From: Sulfobacillus thermosulfidooxidans
GTDB lineage: Bacteria; Bacillota; Sulfobacillia; Sulfobacillales; Sulfobacillaceae
Assembly: GCF_001280565.1 (NCBI RefSeq)
Contig: NZ_LGRO01000001.1
Location: 62,001 to 126,000, forward strand
Length of the DNA stretch: 64,000 nt
Direction of reading: 5' to 3'
A program made the position numbers and the translations under genes. This document shows positions 7,988 to 16,849 of this stretch, in pieces. The notes under the pieces are model-generated. The model ran no database searches. It was not told the origin of the DNA and saw only the letters and a list, made by a program, of their open reading frames with translations. Numbering within the stretch: position 1 is the first letter of the stretch; the number at the start of each line of letters is the position of its first letter.

Positions 7988-9528
7988 CGAATTTCCGGAA
8001 TTTGTTTGAGATCATGCACCAATTCTTCAGGGGCTGTTTGGTCTAAGGATAATATCATCAGTGCTTGGTGAGCTTTTTCATCCCGGCCTAAATGCAAATT
8101 GCCAATATTGATATTGTATTGTCCCACTAATGTTCCGACTTTACCCACAACACCAGGTGCGTCGTTGTGGACCGTCATTAGCGCGTTTTTTGGCCACGGC
8201 AAATCCATGGCAATGCCGTTGATGCGGCGCAGACGGGGAACATGATTGTCGAGGACAACCTCGGTGGTCGTTTCTGCATGTCCTTCGAGACGGAGGCTCA
8301 AAGCCGGAGCTTGGTTGGGGCCTGCTTCTTCGACCAGCAGTTTTAAGCCTTGTTCTTCAGCTTTAATCAGCGCGTTGACAGCATTGACACGACCATCTAA
8401 CTGCTCGCTCAAAACAGCGGCAATGACTGTTTGTTTGAGCCAAGGGATTGCGTTTTTGGCTATTGGTCCCTTTAAGGTCAGAACCAATGGGACCGTGAGC
8501 GTTTTATTCATTTGAGCAAAAATCCGGCCGACAACGCGGGCCCCCTCATCCAAGATGCCAAATTCGTCCGGTGTGAGAGGGGGAACAGGCACATTGACGA
8601 TATTGGGAGGAGTTTGCCCTTGCAAGGCGGCAATAACGCCTTTGGCCGTCATAACGGCCACGCCGGTCATTGCTTCTTGGGTGCTTCCCCCCAAGTGTGG
8701 AGTAAGAACCGCTCGAGGATGGCGGAATAACGGAAAATCTTTTGGTGGCGGTTCTTGACTAAAGACATCCAGGCCCACCCCTAAAAGATGTCCCATGTCC
8801 AATAATTCTGCTAGGGCTGCTTCATCAATCATGCCCCCACGGGCGACATTAACGACAATAGCACCTTTTGGCAAACGTGAAAGCAGGTCCATTCCGATTT
8901 GTGGTCCCGATTTCGGAGTGTGTAACGTTAAGATGTCAGACACTGGCATAAGTTCTTCCAGAGAATCAATGCGGGTGACATTATGTGCTTGGAAAATTTC
9001 GTCACTCACGAATGGATCATAAGCATAGACCGTCATCCGAAATCCGTGAGCAATTCTAGCCGCTTCCCGACCCACTTTGCCGAAGCCAATAATTCCGAGA
9101 CGGCGGTCATGGAGTTCTCCTCCCAAAAACTTTTTGCGGTTCCAGCCGCCTTCGCGTACATGCGCATCTCCCAAATGGATATTGCGAAGAATTGTGAGCA
9201 TGTGCCCAAAAGCTTGTTCGGCCGCTGCAATCGCATTAGCTCCGGGAGCATTAACGACGGCGATACCAAATTCCGTACAAGCTTTCAAATCGACGTTGTC
9301 AACGCCGGAACCGGCCCGGGCAACGACTTTTAGGCGAGGACGGTTCATTAGCACTTCCCGGGGCAGCCGGTGTGCACTTCGAATGATCACGGCATCATAA
9401 TTTCCGAGAATTTCAGGCAATTGTTCTTTGGGAAGGAGATCATAGGCATCGACATCCGCAACTTCGCGTAACATGTCTATGCCTTCTTGACCGAGTGTTT
9501 CTGTAATCAAAATGCGTGGACGAGTCAT
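7969..9528 (-). CDS. serA: D-3-phosphoglycerate dehydrogenase
   Basis: Catalyses the NAD-dependent oxidation of 3-phosphoglycerate, the first step of serine synthesis. The 519-residue protein is the long form. It has an N-terminal substrate domain, a Rossmann domain with GFGKVGREAARIA near residue 148, the catalytic Arg in NVARGGMIDEAAL and His in TPHLGGSTQEAM, then an intervening domain and a C-terminal ACT domain (MTVHNDAPGVVGKVGTLV) that usually binds serine. Its ATG overlaps by one base the stop of the upstream aminotransferase gene, so translation is coupled. Transcription comes from the T-box leader at 10851-11066. Confidence 0.96.
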   Translation of the reverse strand: MTRPRILITETLGQEGIDMLREVADVDAYDLLPKEQLPEILGNYDAVIIRSAHRLPREVLMNRPRLKVVARAGSGVDNVDLKACTEFGIAVVNAPGANAIAAAEQAFGHMLTILRNIHLGDAHVREGGWNRKKFLGGELHDRRLGIIGFGKVGREAARIAHGFRMTVYAYDPFVSDEIFQAHNVTRIDSLEELMPVSDILTLHTPKSGPQIGMDLLSRLPKGAIVVNVARGGMIDEAALAELLDMGHLLGVGLDVFSQEPPPKDFPLFRHPRAVLTPHLGGSTQEAMTGVAVMTAKGVIAALQGQTPPNIVNVPVPPLTPDEFGILDEGARVVGRIFAQMNKTLTVPLVLTLKGPIAKNAIPWLKQTVIAAVLSEQLDGRVNAVNALIKAEEQGLKLLVEEAGPNQAPALSLRLEGHAETTTEVVLDNHVPRLRRINGIAMDLPWPKNALMTVHNDAPGVVGKVGTLVGQYNINIGNLHLGRDEKAHQALMILSLDQTAPEELVHDLKQIPEIRQVFVF

Positions 9529-10682
9529 TATGCATGTGCCTCCTCTTCAACATTAATAGCGTTATGCCATGTCACCCAAGCTGCCTGAACTCCATCAAAG
9601 CCGCCCGGTAACAAGTGGGCTAACGTGGCTAGGCCTTCAAACAGTTGTTCCGGTAATGCCGCACCCACATGACCAATGCGAATGTAATCATGATGCCATG
9701 GTCCCATAGCACCGGCGATTTGCAATCCAAGCTTCGCGGCCTGATTGCGGAAATCTACGGGGGTTATGCCCTTGGGAGCCGCTAATGCCGTGACCGTTGG
9801 AGACGCGATGGCTTCTTCAACAGGTGGTGTCATGCCAGAAGCCTGACCAAAAGCACGGGCCATGCGACTTAAGAGTTGGTGCCGTGCTAACCGTGGCATT
9901 TCGCCTTCGGCTTCGAGAAGATTTAACGCCTCTTCCAATCCGTTCCATAAAGAGACTGCAGGGGTATAGGGAAATTGGCCATTGAGATAAGGTTGTAAGT
10001 CAAAAAACAGGCGACCTGGGCGATCTTTTAAAACCTCCTGTTTGGCGCGGGCTGACAACGCGAGAATGCCCAATCCGGGAGGGCACATGAATCCTTTTTG
10101 TGATGCGGCAACAATGACATCGACATGATCAGCCTGTATCTTTAAGGGAATAGAAGGAACACCTGAAATGCTGTCAACAATAAGTAGGGGAGCATTATTG
10201 ACTGTGCGGAGTGCTTGAGCCAGCTGTGGCACGGGATTTAATACGCCCGTGGATGTTTCATTGTGGGTCACGAGAATGGCTTTGATGTCACGTTCTTCGC
10301 TCAAGGTTTCGAGAATATGCTGCGGGTCAAAGGCTTGGCCATAAGGAACGCGAATATGGCGCACATGTACACCCATTTTTTCGGCGATTTCCATAAACCG
10401 TTCGCCAAAAGTGCCTGTGCTCACGCCAATGACTTTATCGCCGGGCAAAAAGAAATTTTGTACAGCCGCTTCCAGCGCACCTGTTCCACTGGTGGGGATA
10501 ACGGCAACGCCACCATCTGGACCCACATCAAACAGTTGTTGCAATTGGGCTAATACGTGCTCTTTGACTTTGGTGAAGACACTGCCCCGGTGATCGGACA
10601 TCGCCTGTTGCATGGCCAGATTCACACTGGGGGGAACGGGAGTGGGTCCGGGTAATAATATTTGTGGCGGGTATAACATCAA
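9528..10682 (-). CDS. Class V aminotransferase (serine/alanine–glyoxylate or phosphoserine type)
   Basis: A 384-residue PLP enzyme of the small-subunit hydrogenase-like/alanine-glyoxylate aminotransferase group. The N-terminus LLPGPTPVPPSVNLAM, the phosphate-binding TSGTGALEAAV and the PLP lysine in AASQKGFMCPPGLGIL are intact. Overlap with serA and a shared T-box argue that it makes the amino donor step of serine synthesis in place of a classical SerC, as proposed for several thermophiles; serine–glyoxylate or serine–pyruvate activity is also possible. AAGGAGG precedes the ATG by 7 nt; a second ATG follows directly. Confidence 0.85.
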   Translation of the reverse strand: MMLYPPQILLPGPTPVPPSVNLAMQQAMSDHRGSVFTKVKEHVLAQLQQLFDVGPDGGVAVIPTSGTGALEAAVQNFFLPGDKVIGVSTGTFGERFMEIAEKMGVHVRHIRVPYGQAFDPQHILETLSEERDIKAILVTHNETSTGVLNPVPQLAQALRTVNNAPLLIVDSISGVPSIPLKIQADHVDVIVAASQKGFMCPPGLGILALSARAKQEVLKDRPGRLFFDLQPYLNGQFPYTPAVSLWNGLEEALNLLEAEGEMPRLARHQLLSRMARAFGQASGMTPPVEEAIASPTVTALAAPKGITPVDFRNQAAKLGLQIAGAMGPWHHDYIRIGHVGAALPEQLFEGLATLAHLLPGGFDGVQAAWVTWHNAINVEEEAHA

Positions 10683-10850
10683 TTATTCCTCCTTGAGATT
10701 TAAGATCGTAGATTTTTTCGGTTTGTAGCTGCTGGCGTCTTAGGATTTTCGAAATAGAACAACCTAATAATTGACGTCTTGCTTGTGAGAAACACGATGC
10801 TTGTCTTGTATGATCAATGAAATAACCACTTGACCAACGATGTGACGCAA

Positions 10851-11066
10851 AACAAAAAACGCCCCTAAATCTTTAGGGACGGTAGTCACCGCGGTGCCAC
10901 CCTATTTGACAGATCAATGATCTGCCCTCTCTTTGGCTATAACGCAGCACTGCGATCAACTCATCGCTGATATCCTCCTGGGCGGAATCGGGCTCGGGCA
11001 GCTCATCGGGTTCCATCCTACCGACTTTCTAGAGAACCACCCGGCTCTTCCCATTCATTGGCTGTT
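10851..11066 (-). ncRNA. T-box riboswitch controlling the aminotransferase–serA operon
   Basis: The minus strand carries the T-box core AGGGTGGCACCGCGG (10889-10903), followed by the terminator hairpin CCCTAAA-GAT-TTAGGG (10862-10878) and a T-tract (10852-10860). Upstream, CAGATCA/TGATCTG forms the stem III hairpin and GGTTC/GGAACC closes the distal part of stem I. A serine codon AGC (11001-11003, minus strand) sits in an unpaired part of stem I and is my candidate specifier; that assignment is inference. In T-box RNAs uncharged tRNA binding favours the antiterminator, so the operon would respond to serine starvation. The following 168 nt to the gene start hold only its ribosome binding site. 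Confidence 0.92.
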
Positions 11067-11072
11067 TGTGAA

Positions 11073-11102
11073 ATTATAAACATAGTCTGGCGTGCGTGTA
11101 AA
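11073..11102 (-). promoter_or_regulatory. Sigma-A promoter of the T-box/serA operon
   Basis: On the minus strand TTTACA (11097-11102) and a perfect TATAAT (11073-11078) are separated by 18 bp. Transcription would start near 11066, right before the T-box stem I. Confidence 0.8.
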
Positions 11103-11268
11103 GACTTTTTATCAAGAAAATTTTGCCGGGCATGTTTGCACCAGATGGCTTGTCCTCGTGATGTACAATGGAAAGAAACGTTGGCTCGTCATGGACAGGG
11201 CAGGAGAAAGCCTGTTCCACGGTCGTCGACAACGTGAAAACTCAATTGAGATAAAGAGGACAGTTGCG

Positions 11269-11796
11269 ATGAAGTTAGGGTATGTTTTGTCATTAAGTGT
11301 CTTAAGTTTAGGTTTGTCAGGATGTGGATTGTTTGCTGGACCGCCCCCCCAGACAGTGCCTTCAATGGTAGTTCCTTCACCGTCCCATGCCAAAAGCCAA
11401 TGGATGACGGTGAATGAGGCAGCACACTCGCTCAGTTTAACCGTTATTGCTGGCTATCAGAGTCATGGCTTTAATTTAAATGGTACCCAAAATGGTGCCA
11501 TGTGGATTACTGTGCCCGTGCATTGGCATGTTACCGTACATTTTACTAATGATTCCGGGTTATCAAACTCTTTGGCCGTAGTACCGGGCCCGACCAGTAA
11601 TCATGTCGTATTTCCGGGGGCTTCGACAAAGGATTTAACCAATGGTATTCCCCAAGGGCAGAGCCGAGTTTTCTCTTTTACGCCTATGCGTACAGGCCAT
11701 TTTCGATTAGCAAGCTTGGTGCCAGGACACGAAGATTCGGGGATGTGGGCGCATTTTGTGGTGACGAATGGGGGCAAGCCCTCTTTGCGCTTCTAA
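11269..11796 (+). CDS. Sulfocyanin-like lipoprotein lacking two copper ligands
   Basis: A 175-residue exported lipoprotein: signal peptide with lipobox LSGC (Cys19), a proline-rich linker, then a cupredoxin-like domain. The fold resembles sulfocyanin (SoxE, PF06525), shown by HVTVHFTNDSGLSNSLAVV and the C-terminal VPGHEDSGMW. Type 1 copper in that family needs His, Cys, His, Met; here His154 and Met159 remain, but Ser149 is where Cys is expected and Asn100 where the first His is expected. It may therefore not bind blue copper. The ATG at 11269 is chosen because the signal peptide starts there and AAAGAGGAC precedes it. In family members the role is electron transfer in iron/sulfur respiration. 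Confidence 0.7.
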   Translation: MKLGYVLSLSVLSLGLSGCGLFAGPPPQTVPSMVVPSPSHAKSQWMTVNEAAHSLSLTVIAGYQSHGFNLNGTQNGAMWITVPVHWHVTVHFTNDSGLSNSLAVVPGPTSNHVVFPGASTKDLTNGIPQGQSRVFSFTPMRTGHFRLASLVPGHEDSGMWAHFVVTNGGKPSLRF

Positions 11797-11894
11797 AGAT
11801 TATATAATGCGCGCAACGTATTCCTTTTAACATACACACCGTACGCACACAACACGGAGAAAGAACTTGAACTTCAAGAAAGGATGGCCTGATT

Positions 11895-13934
11895 ATGACC
11901 AGTGCCCGAAGGGTACATGGAGTCTGTCCTCATGACTGTTATGATACATGCGGCCTCGAAATCACGGCGCAAGATAACCAGGTGATTCGCATTCAGGGAG
12001 ATCGAAATCATCCCATTACACAAGGCTTTGCCTGTTTGAAGATTAACCGGTATTCAGAACGGCTCCATCATCCCGATCGGGTACGGTATCCCTTGCGACG
12101 ATCCGGACCCAAAGGTTCAGGTAAGTTTACACGCTGCACATGGGATGAAGCCATGACGGAGATTGGCCAGCAATTACAGCATATTATTCAAAATTACGGG
12201 GGCGAAGCGGTTTTACCCTATAGTTTTTCAGGAAATATGGGGATTTTAAGTGAAGCATCTATGGACCGACGATTTTTCCATGCAATCGGGGCGAGCCGGC
12301 TTGCACGGACTATTTGCACGGCATCAGCCGATGCGGCCTGGAAATGGGTTTATGGTTCTCGCATTGGCCCTGATCCGGAAAGTATTGTCTACGCACGATT
12401 TATTATGTTATGGGGAACCAATCCGGTGGCCACCAATATCCATCAGATCCCCTTATTGGATAAGGCGGTGGAAAACGGAGCCGAGCTGGTTGTGATTGAC
12501 CCGGTAAGGACCGAAACGGCAGACCGTTATGGCTCTCATATTCGTTTAAATCCCGGAACCGATGCGGTTTTGGCCATGGGCATAGGACGCTATATGGTGG
12601 ATGAAAAACTCTATGATGCGGAGTTTGTGGGTCGTTATAGCGTGGGGCTAGAGGCCTACCGTCAATTTGTGGAACCATGGACTCTAGAGAAGACGGCGTT
12701 AGTCACCGGTATTTCTCAAGACTTAATTCAACACCTGGCCAGGAGGATGAAAAATGTTCAGCCCCTACTAATCCGAACGGGATACGGGGTTCAGCGCCAT
12801 CAATACGGAGCCTTAGCCATATGGGCGATATCTGCGCTATCCATTTTAACCGGATCATATCGTTATCCAGGCGGAGGACATTTAATGTCCAATAGCGAAA
12901 TGTTTCCCATCAATTGGGACAAACTCACGCGGCCGGATTTGCTGAAGGGAAATCCGCGGGAAATAAACATGTTGCAGTTAGGAAACGCCTTATCCCCTGC
13001 ATTGAATCCGCCCATCAAAGCGTTGATTGTGTATAATTCCAATCCGGCTGCTACCGCTCCCGATCAATCGGCGGTATTGCGAGGTCTCATGCGTGAAGAT
13101 TTATTAACCATAGTGCATGAACAGATGTTAACTGATACCGCCCGGTACGCTGACTGGGTGCTACCGGCGGCAATGTTTCCGGAAATTCTTGACGTGCACA
13201 CCTCTTATTGGCATCGTTACGTTCAATTGAATCAACCGGCCATAACCCCACCTGGTGAAGCGGTATCAAATACAGAATTTTTCCGGCGTTTGGCACAATC
13301 TGTGGGATTAGGGCGAGAATCCTGGGCATTAGATTCCGATGAAATCTTAATCAAGCAGGCGCTAGACACGGATCATCCCTGGCTTCAAGGGATTACTTGG
13401 GATTCTTTGCAAACTAAGCCGGTGCAAAAACTCCGCCTGTCTATAGAGGCTCGGCCATTCATCGACTTTGGATGGCCTAAGTCGGGACTGCGTCTTGATC
13501 CTTTACCCTTTAGCAGGAACGCGTTTAAGGAATTTGTCGGGAATATAGCTGATAATCGCTACCCTTTGTGGCTTATTACCCCGTCACGAAAAAACACAAT
13601 TAAGTCAAGCTTCGCTAATATCAACAGTCTTTTAGTGAAAGAGCCTGTGCCAACAGTCTATATGCATCCCCAGGACATGAAGATCTTTAATGTGAGCCAT
13701 GGTGAAAAAGTGGAATTATATAATGACCAGGGATCGTGTCAAATGGTTGTTCATGCCAGTGAACGGGTATCACCGGGTGTTCTCGTGAGTTATGCCGTCC
13801 GGTGGAATAACGATGGGAACGGAAAGAATGTGAATCAACTAACGAGTCAAGCGTTGTCGGATTACGGTGGAGGCTCAACTTTTTATAATACGCGGGTAAG
13901 TATGAGATGGTGTCAACAGGAGGAGTCATGCTGA
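11895..13934 (+). CDS. Molybdopterin oxidoreductase (Mo-bisPGD family) with one [4Fe-4S] cluster
   Basis: A 679-residue enzyme of the DMSO reductase superfamily. Near the N-terminus Cys11, Cys15, Cys19 and Cys47 form the C-x3-C-x3-C-x27-C binding site for a [4Fe-4S] cluster; then follow the molybdopterin domains (LWGTNPVATNIHQIPLLDKA near residues 173-192; VIDPVRTETADRYG) and a C-terminal dinucleotide-binding domain (PTVYMHPQDMKIFNVSHGEK). There is no twin-arginine signal, so it should be cytoplasmic. No electron-transfer or membrane subunit is adjacent. Its stop overlaps ftcD by 7 bp, so the two are likely co-translated. The substrate is unknown; the closest look is to soluble YyaE/BisC-like oxidoreductases. 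Confidence 0.85.
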   Translation: MTSARRVHGVCPHDCYDTCGLEITAQDNQVIRIQGDRNHPITQGFACLKINRYSERLHHPDRVRYPLRRSGPKGSGKFTRCTWDEAMTEIGQQLQHIIQNYGGEAVLPYSFSGNMGILSEASMDRRFFHAIGASRLARTICTASADAAWKWVYGSRIGPDPESIVYARFIMLWGTNPVATNIHQIPLLDKAVENGAELVVIDPVRTETADRYGSHIRLNPGTDAVLAMGIGRYMVDEKLYDAEFVGRYSVGLEAYRQFVEPWTLEKTALVTGISQDLIQHLARRMKNVQPLLIRTGYGVQRHQYGALAIWAISALSILTGSYRYPGGGHLMSNSEMFPINWDKLTRPDLLKGNPREINMLQLGNALSPALNPPIKALIVYNSNPAATAPDQSAVLRGLMREDLLTIVHEQMLTDTARYADWVLPAAMFPEILDVHTSYWHRYVQLNQPAITPPGEAVSNTEFFRRLAQSVGLGRESWALDSDEILIKQALDTDHPWLQGITWDSLQTKPVQKLRLSIEARPFIDFGWPKSGLRLDPLPFSRNAFKEFVGNIADNRYPLWLITPSRKNTIKSSFANINSLLVKEPVPTVYMHPQDMKIFNVSHGEKVELYNDQGSCQMVVHASERVSPGVLVSYAVRWNNDGNGKNVNQLTSQALSDYGGGSTFYNTRVSMRWCQQEESC

Positions 13935-14824
13935 TAGAATCGGTCCCAAATTTTTCTGAAGGACGTCGTCCTGAGGTGATGGCGGCCATAGCCGAGGCGG
14001 CGCGGATTGATGGGGTGAAAGTTTTAGGCATGGAGGGAGATCCCGATCATAACCGTTCCGTGCTTACGGTGGTTGGAGAACCCCAGGCGCTTGTTGAGGC
14101 GGTCTTTCGTGCGGCCCAAGTGGCCGTAAGTCACATAAATTTGCAACATCATCACGGAACCCATCCTCGTATGGGGGCCATTGACGTCGTGCCCTTTATT
14201 CCTTTGCAAGATGCTACCATGGAGGATGCAATAAGTACCGCACGAAAATTGGGGCACCTGTTTGCCCAAGAACTTAATATCCCAGTTTATTTATACGAAC
14301 AGGCCGCTACAAAACCGGAGAGAAAGAATTTAGCTGACGTGCGCCGAGGCCAATTCGAAGGGTTATCACGTCGTATGGTCAATGACCCGCCTGACTTTGG
14401 TCCAGCACATCCGCATCCTACGGCTGGCGCGAGTGCCATCGGAGCGAGACTTCCGCTCATTGCTTTTAACGTGTTTTTAACGACCACCAATATGTCAGTG
14501 GCTAAGCATGTGGCCCGAGCTGTGCGCGGTTCGAGTGGGGGATTGGTCGGGATTAAAGCCCTGGCGATGAATACGGTCAGCCATGGACAAGTGCAGGTGT
14601 CATTAAATTTAGTGGATTATCCCAAAACCCCTTTGCCTAGAGTCTTAGAGATGATTCGGCAAGAAGCTATGCGCTATGGCGTCAGCATATCCCATACTGA
14701 GCTGGTTGGATTTATGCCTGCACAAGCCGTACTCGATACGGTACGGTATTATTTACAACAACCCGAGTTACGCTTTGACCAGATATTAGAATGGGCCATC
14801 ATGAAGGATTCTTCGCTCAAATAG
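13928..14824 (+). CDS. ftcD: Glutamate formimidoyltransferase
   Basis: Transfers the formimino (or formyl) group of N-formimino-L-glutamate to tetrahydrofolate. The 298-residue protein contains only the transferase domains (N-terminal MLIESVPNFSEGR; HHHGTHPRMGAIDVVPFIPL near residues 79-98; PHPTAGASAIGARLPLIAFN near residues 163-182) and no fused cyclodeaminase. The ATG at 13928 is preceded by CAGGAGG and overlaps the stop of the Mo-enzyme gene. No histidine-degradation (hut) genes are near, so a folate one-carbon role outside histidine catabolism is possible. The family call is secure. Confidence 0.92.
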   Translation: MLIESVPNFSEGRRPEVMAAIAEAARIDGVKVLGMEGDPDHNRSVLTVVGEPQALVEAVFRAAQVAVSHINLQHHHGTHPRMGAIDVVPFIPLQDATMEDAISTARKLGHLFAQELNIPVYLYEQAATKPERKNLADVRRGQFEGLSRRMVNDPPDFGPAHPHPTAGASAIGARLPLIAFNVFLTTTNMSVAKHVARAVRGSSGGLVGIKALAMNTVSHGQVQVSLNLVDYPKTPLPRVLEMIRQEAMRYGVSISHTELVGFMPAQAVLDTVRYYLQQPELRFDQILEWAIMKDSSLK

Positions 14825-14862
14825 TCCTGATGTCTCGTTTCTCGGATATTCCCGACTTCGGC

Positions 14863-14868
14863 TATAAT
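14863..14868 (+). promoter_or_regulatory. Possible -10 box upstream of acpS
   Basis: TATAAT lies 41 nt before the acpS start in the 85-bp gap after ftcD. No convincing -35 box was found at 16-18 bp, so this is a weak call. Confidence 0.35.
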
Positions 14869-14909
14869 AAAATGAAAAGTGTACTGATTGAGAGAATGGA
14901 GATCCACTG

Positions 14910-15281
14910 ATGATCTATGGCATTGGGGTAGACGCCACGGAAATCGCTCGCATTGCTAAGGCGTTAAGGAATCCCCGTTTTCTTCCTCGTTTATTTACCG
15001 AAGAAGAAGCCCAGAGCATAGGAAATGGTCCTGAAAGTATCCGGCGCTGGGCTGCACGGTTCGCCGCTAAAGAAGCTTTAATCAAAGCGTGTGGGGGAAT
15101 CCGTCAAAGCCGTTGGACCGATATCGAAATCATTCGGCAAGTGCATCAAGAGCCTATGGTTCGGGTCCGAGGACCCTTGGGACAATGGATTGAGCAAAAT
15201 CACTTGAAAATTTGGTTATCATTTACCCATGAGCAGCATTATGCGATTGCCATGGTTGTGTTAGAAAAAGGGAGTGCGTGA
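14910..15281 (+). CDS. acpS: Holo-[acyl-carrier-protein] synthase
   Basis: Transfers 4'-phosphopantetheine from CoA to a serine of acyl carrier protein. The 123-residue protein has the magnesium-binding start IYGIGVDATEIARI and the catalytic RRWAARFAAKEALIKACG near residues 45-62, both standard for AcpS. It heads the acpS–nnr–alr–mazE–mazF run, a conserved Firmicute order. Its stop overlaps or nearly touches the next gene. Confidence 0.96.
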   Translation: MIYGIGVDATEIARIAKALRNPRFLPRLFTEEEAQSIGNGPESIRRWAARFAAKEALIKACGGIRQSRWTDIEIIRQVHQEPMVRVRGPLGQWIEQNHLKIWLSFTHEQHYAIAMVVLEKGSA

Positions 15282-15282
15282 C

Positions 15283-16800
15283 GTGATGGAAAGCCACGCC
15301 GTGTGGACGGTAGAAGAATCCCGCGCGCATGACAACAGGGCCCAAGAAATGGGCGTCAACCTCTTGGCCTTGATGGAAACGGCAGGAGCGCGGGCTGCAT
15401 ATTATTTGTTGCCAGAGCTCAAGGGACATGGACTCATTATTGCTGGCAAAGGCCATAACGGCGGAGATGCGCTGGTGATGGCACGGCATTTGGCGCGTTA
15501 TGGAGATGTTCAGCTGCTGTTGCCATTTGGTGTACCCAAATTTCCCGGAGCCGAGGAATTGCTCAAGGCCCTTCAAAATTATGGGGCTAAAATTGTGAGG
15601 CCCGATCAGATGGAGAGGGCTTTGAGCCAAGCCAGATGGGTTGTTGATGGCTTATTTGGCACCGGTTTTCACGGGAACGTGGAAGACCGATTGATTACCG
15701 AGTTATGGAGAAGGCTGAGTCAGACTGAGAATAGAGTGTATGCTCTCGATATCTTGTCAGGAATTGATGCGAATACCGGAAGTTATGGTCTTGATCCCGT
15801 TTATGCCTACAAAACCCTGAGCTTTGGGGCGGCGAAATGGGGACATTTTAGTTTTCCGGGATCCCGTTTTAGTGGACAACTGGTCATCTTAGACATAGGA
15901 CTCCCTGATTTAGGTCCACCATCTGGGCAATGGCTGGATCCATTATGGGCTAAAATGCATATGCCTCCTCGGGACTTTTATGCCCACAAGTACCGGCGCG
16001 GACGCGTAGCGGTGATAGGCGGTTCGCCGTCCATGCCCGGTGCTCCGGTTCTTGCGGGATTGGCAGCTCTCAAAACGGGAGCGGGTCTGGTCGAGCTGTT
16101 TGTGCCCCGTAGCATTGTCCACCGTGTTCAGGCACCTACGCCATTATTGGTGCGTGGTGTCGGTGAGGGCGGCAATATGGTTTTAACGGGAGAAGACGTT
16201 GAAGCGTTGAAAAGGGCCGATGTTGTCATCATTGGGCCAGGGTTAGGAACAGGAGTAAGCCCGGCATTACTCGAAACGGTTATGACCTTAGGCAAGCCGT
16301 TGGTCATTGATGCTGATGCCCTGAGCTTATTAAAAGAGATTGCCACGGGACCATTACCAGAGGGAACAGTTCTAACGCCTCATAGCGGAGAAATGGCCCG
16401 ATTATTGGGAACAACGGCACAAGCTGTGGATGCTTTTCGCTATCAGAGTGTCAAACAGGCCGTAGACCGTTACCAGGCATGTGTTGTTCTTAAAGGGCCC
16501 TATTCGCTAATCAGCCGCGGGCCAACTTTTGTTAACACCGCGAATACACCCGCTTTGGCGACAGCCGGATCAGGGGACGTTTTAAGTGGTATTATTGCCG
16601 CGCTGTTAGCGGGGAGATATCCCAAAGATGTTACGGAAATGACCGCGCTGGCCACCTATTTGCATGGATGGGCAGGGATTCATGCGGAGCGTGAGCATGG
16701 CCTCAGTGTGATAGCGACGGATATTATTGCCGCACTTGGCCAAGCTTGGGATAGCATTGTGCGCGAGGAACAACCTCCAATGTTGCCAGAACGTTTTTGA
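15283..16800 (+). CDS. nnr: Bifunctional NAD(P)HX epimerase / ADP-dependent NAD(P)HX dehydratase
   Basis: Repairs hydrated NADH and NADPH. The N-terminal epimerase (YjeF_N) domain has GKGHNGGDALVMARHLA near residues 52-68; the C-terminal ribokinase-like dehydratase domain has VVIIGPGLGT, TPHSGEMARLLG and the phosphate loop ATAGSGDVLSGIIAALL. At about 505 residues it matches the usual fused form. Start choice: GTG at 15283 has AAGGGAG 8 nt upstream; ATG at 15286 is nearly as good, and GTG at 15274 overlaps the ribosome binding site. It is coupled to acpS. Confidence 0.94.
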   Translation: MMESHAVWTVEESRAHDNRAQEMGVNLLALMETAGARAAYYLLPELKGHGLIIAGKGHNGGDALVMARHLARYGDVQLLLPFGVPKFPGAEELLKALQNYGAKIVRPDQMERALSQARWVVDGLFGTGFHGNVEDRLITELWRRLSQTENRVYALDILSGIDANTGSYGLDPVYAYKTLSFGAAKWGHFSFPGSRFSGQLVILDIGLPDLGPPSGQWLDPLWAKMHMPPRDFYAHKYRRGRVAVIGGSPSMPGAPVLAGLAALKTGAGLVELFVPRSIVHRVQAPTPLLVRGVGEGGNMVLTGEDVEALKRADVVIIGPGLGTGVSPALLETVMTLGKPLVIDADALSLLKEIATGPLPEGTVLTPHSGEMARLLGTTAQAVDAFRYQSVKQAVDRYQACVVLKGPYSLISRGPTFVNTANTPALATAGSGDVLSGIIAALLAGRYPKDVTEMTALATYLHGWAGIHAEREHGLSVIATDIIAALGQAWDSIVREEQPPMLPERF

Positions 16801-16849
16801 CTCCAAGACAATCACGATAGACAGAATAGAGAGGTAGGGCAAGGCGTTG

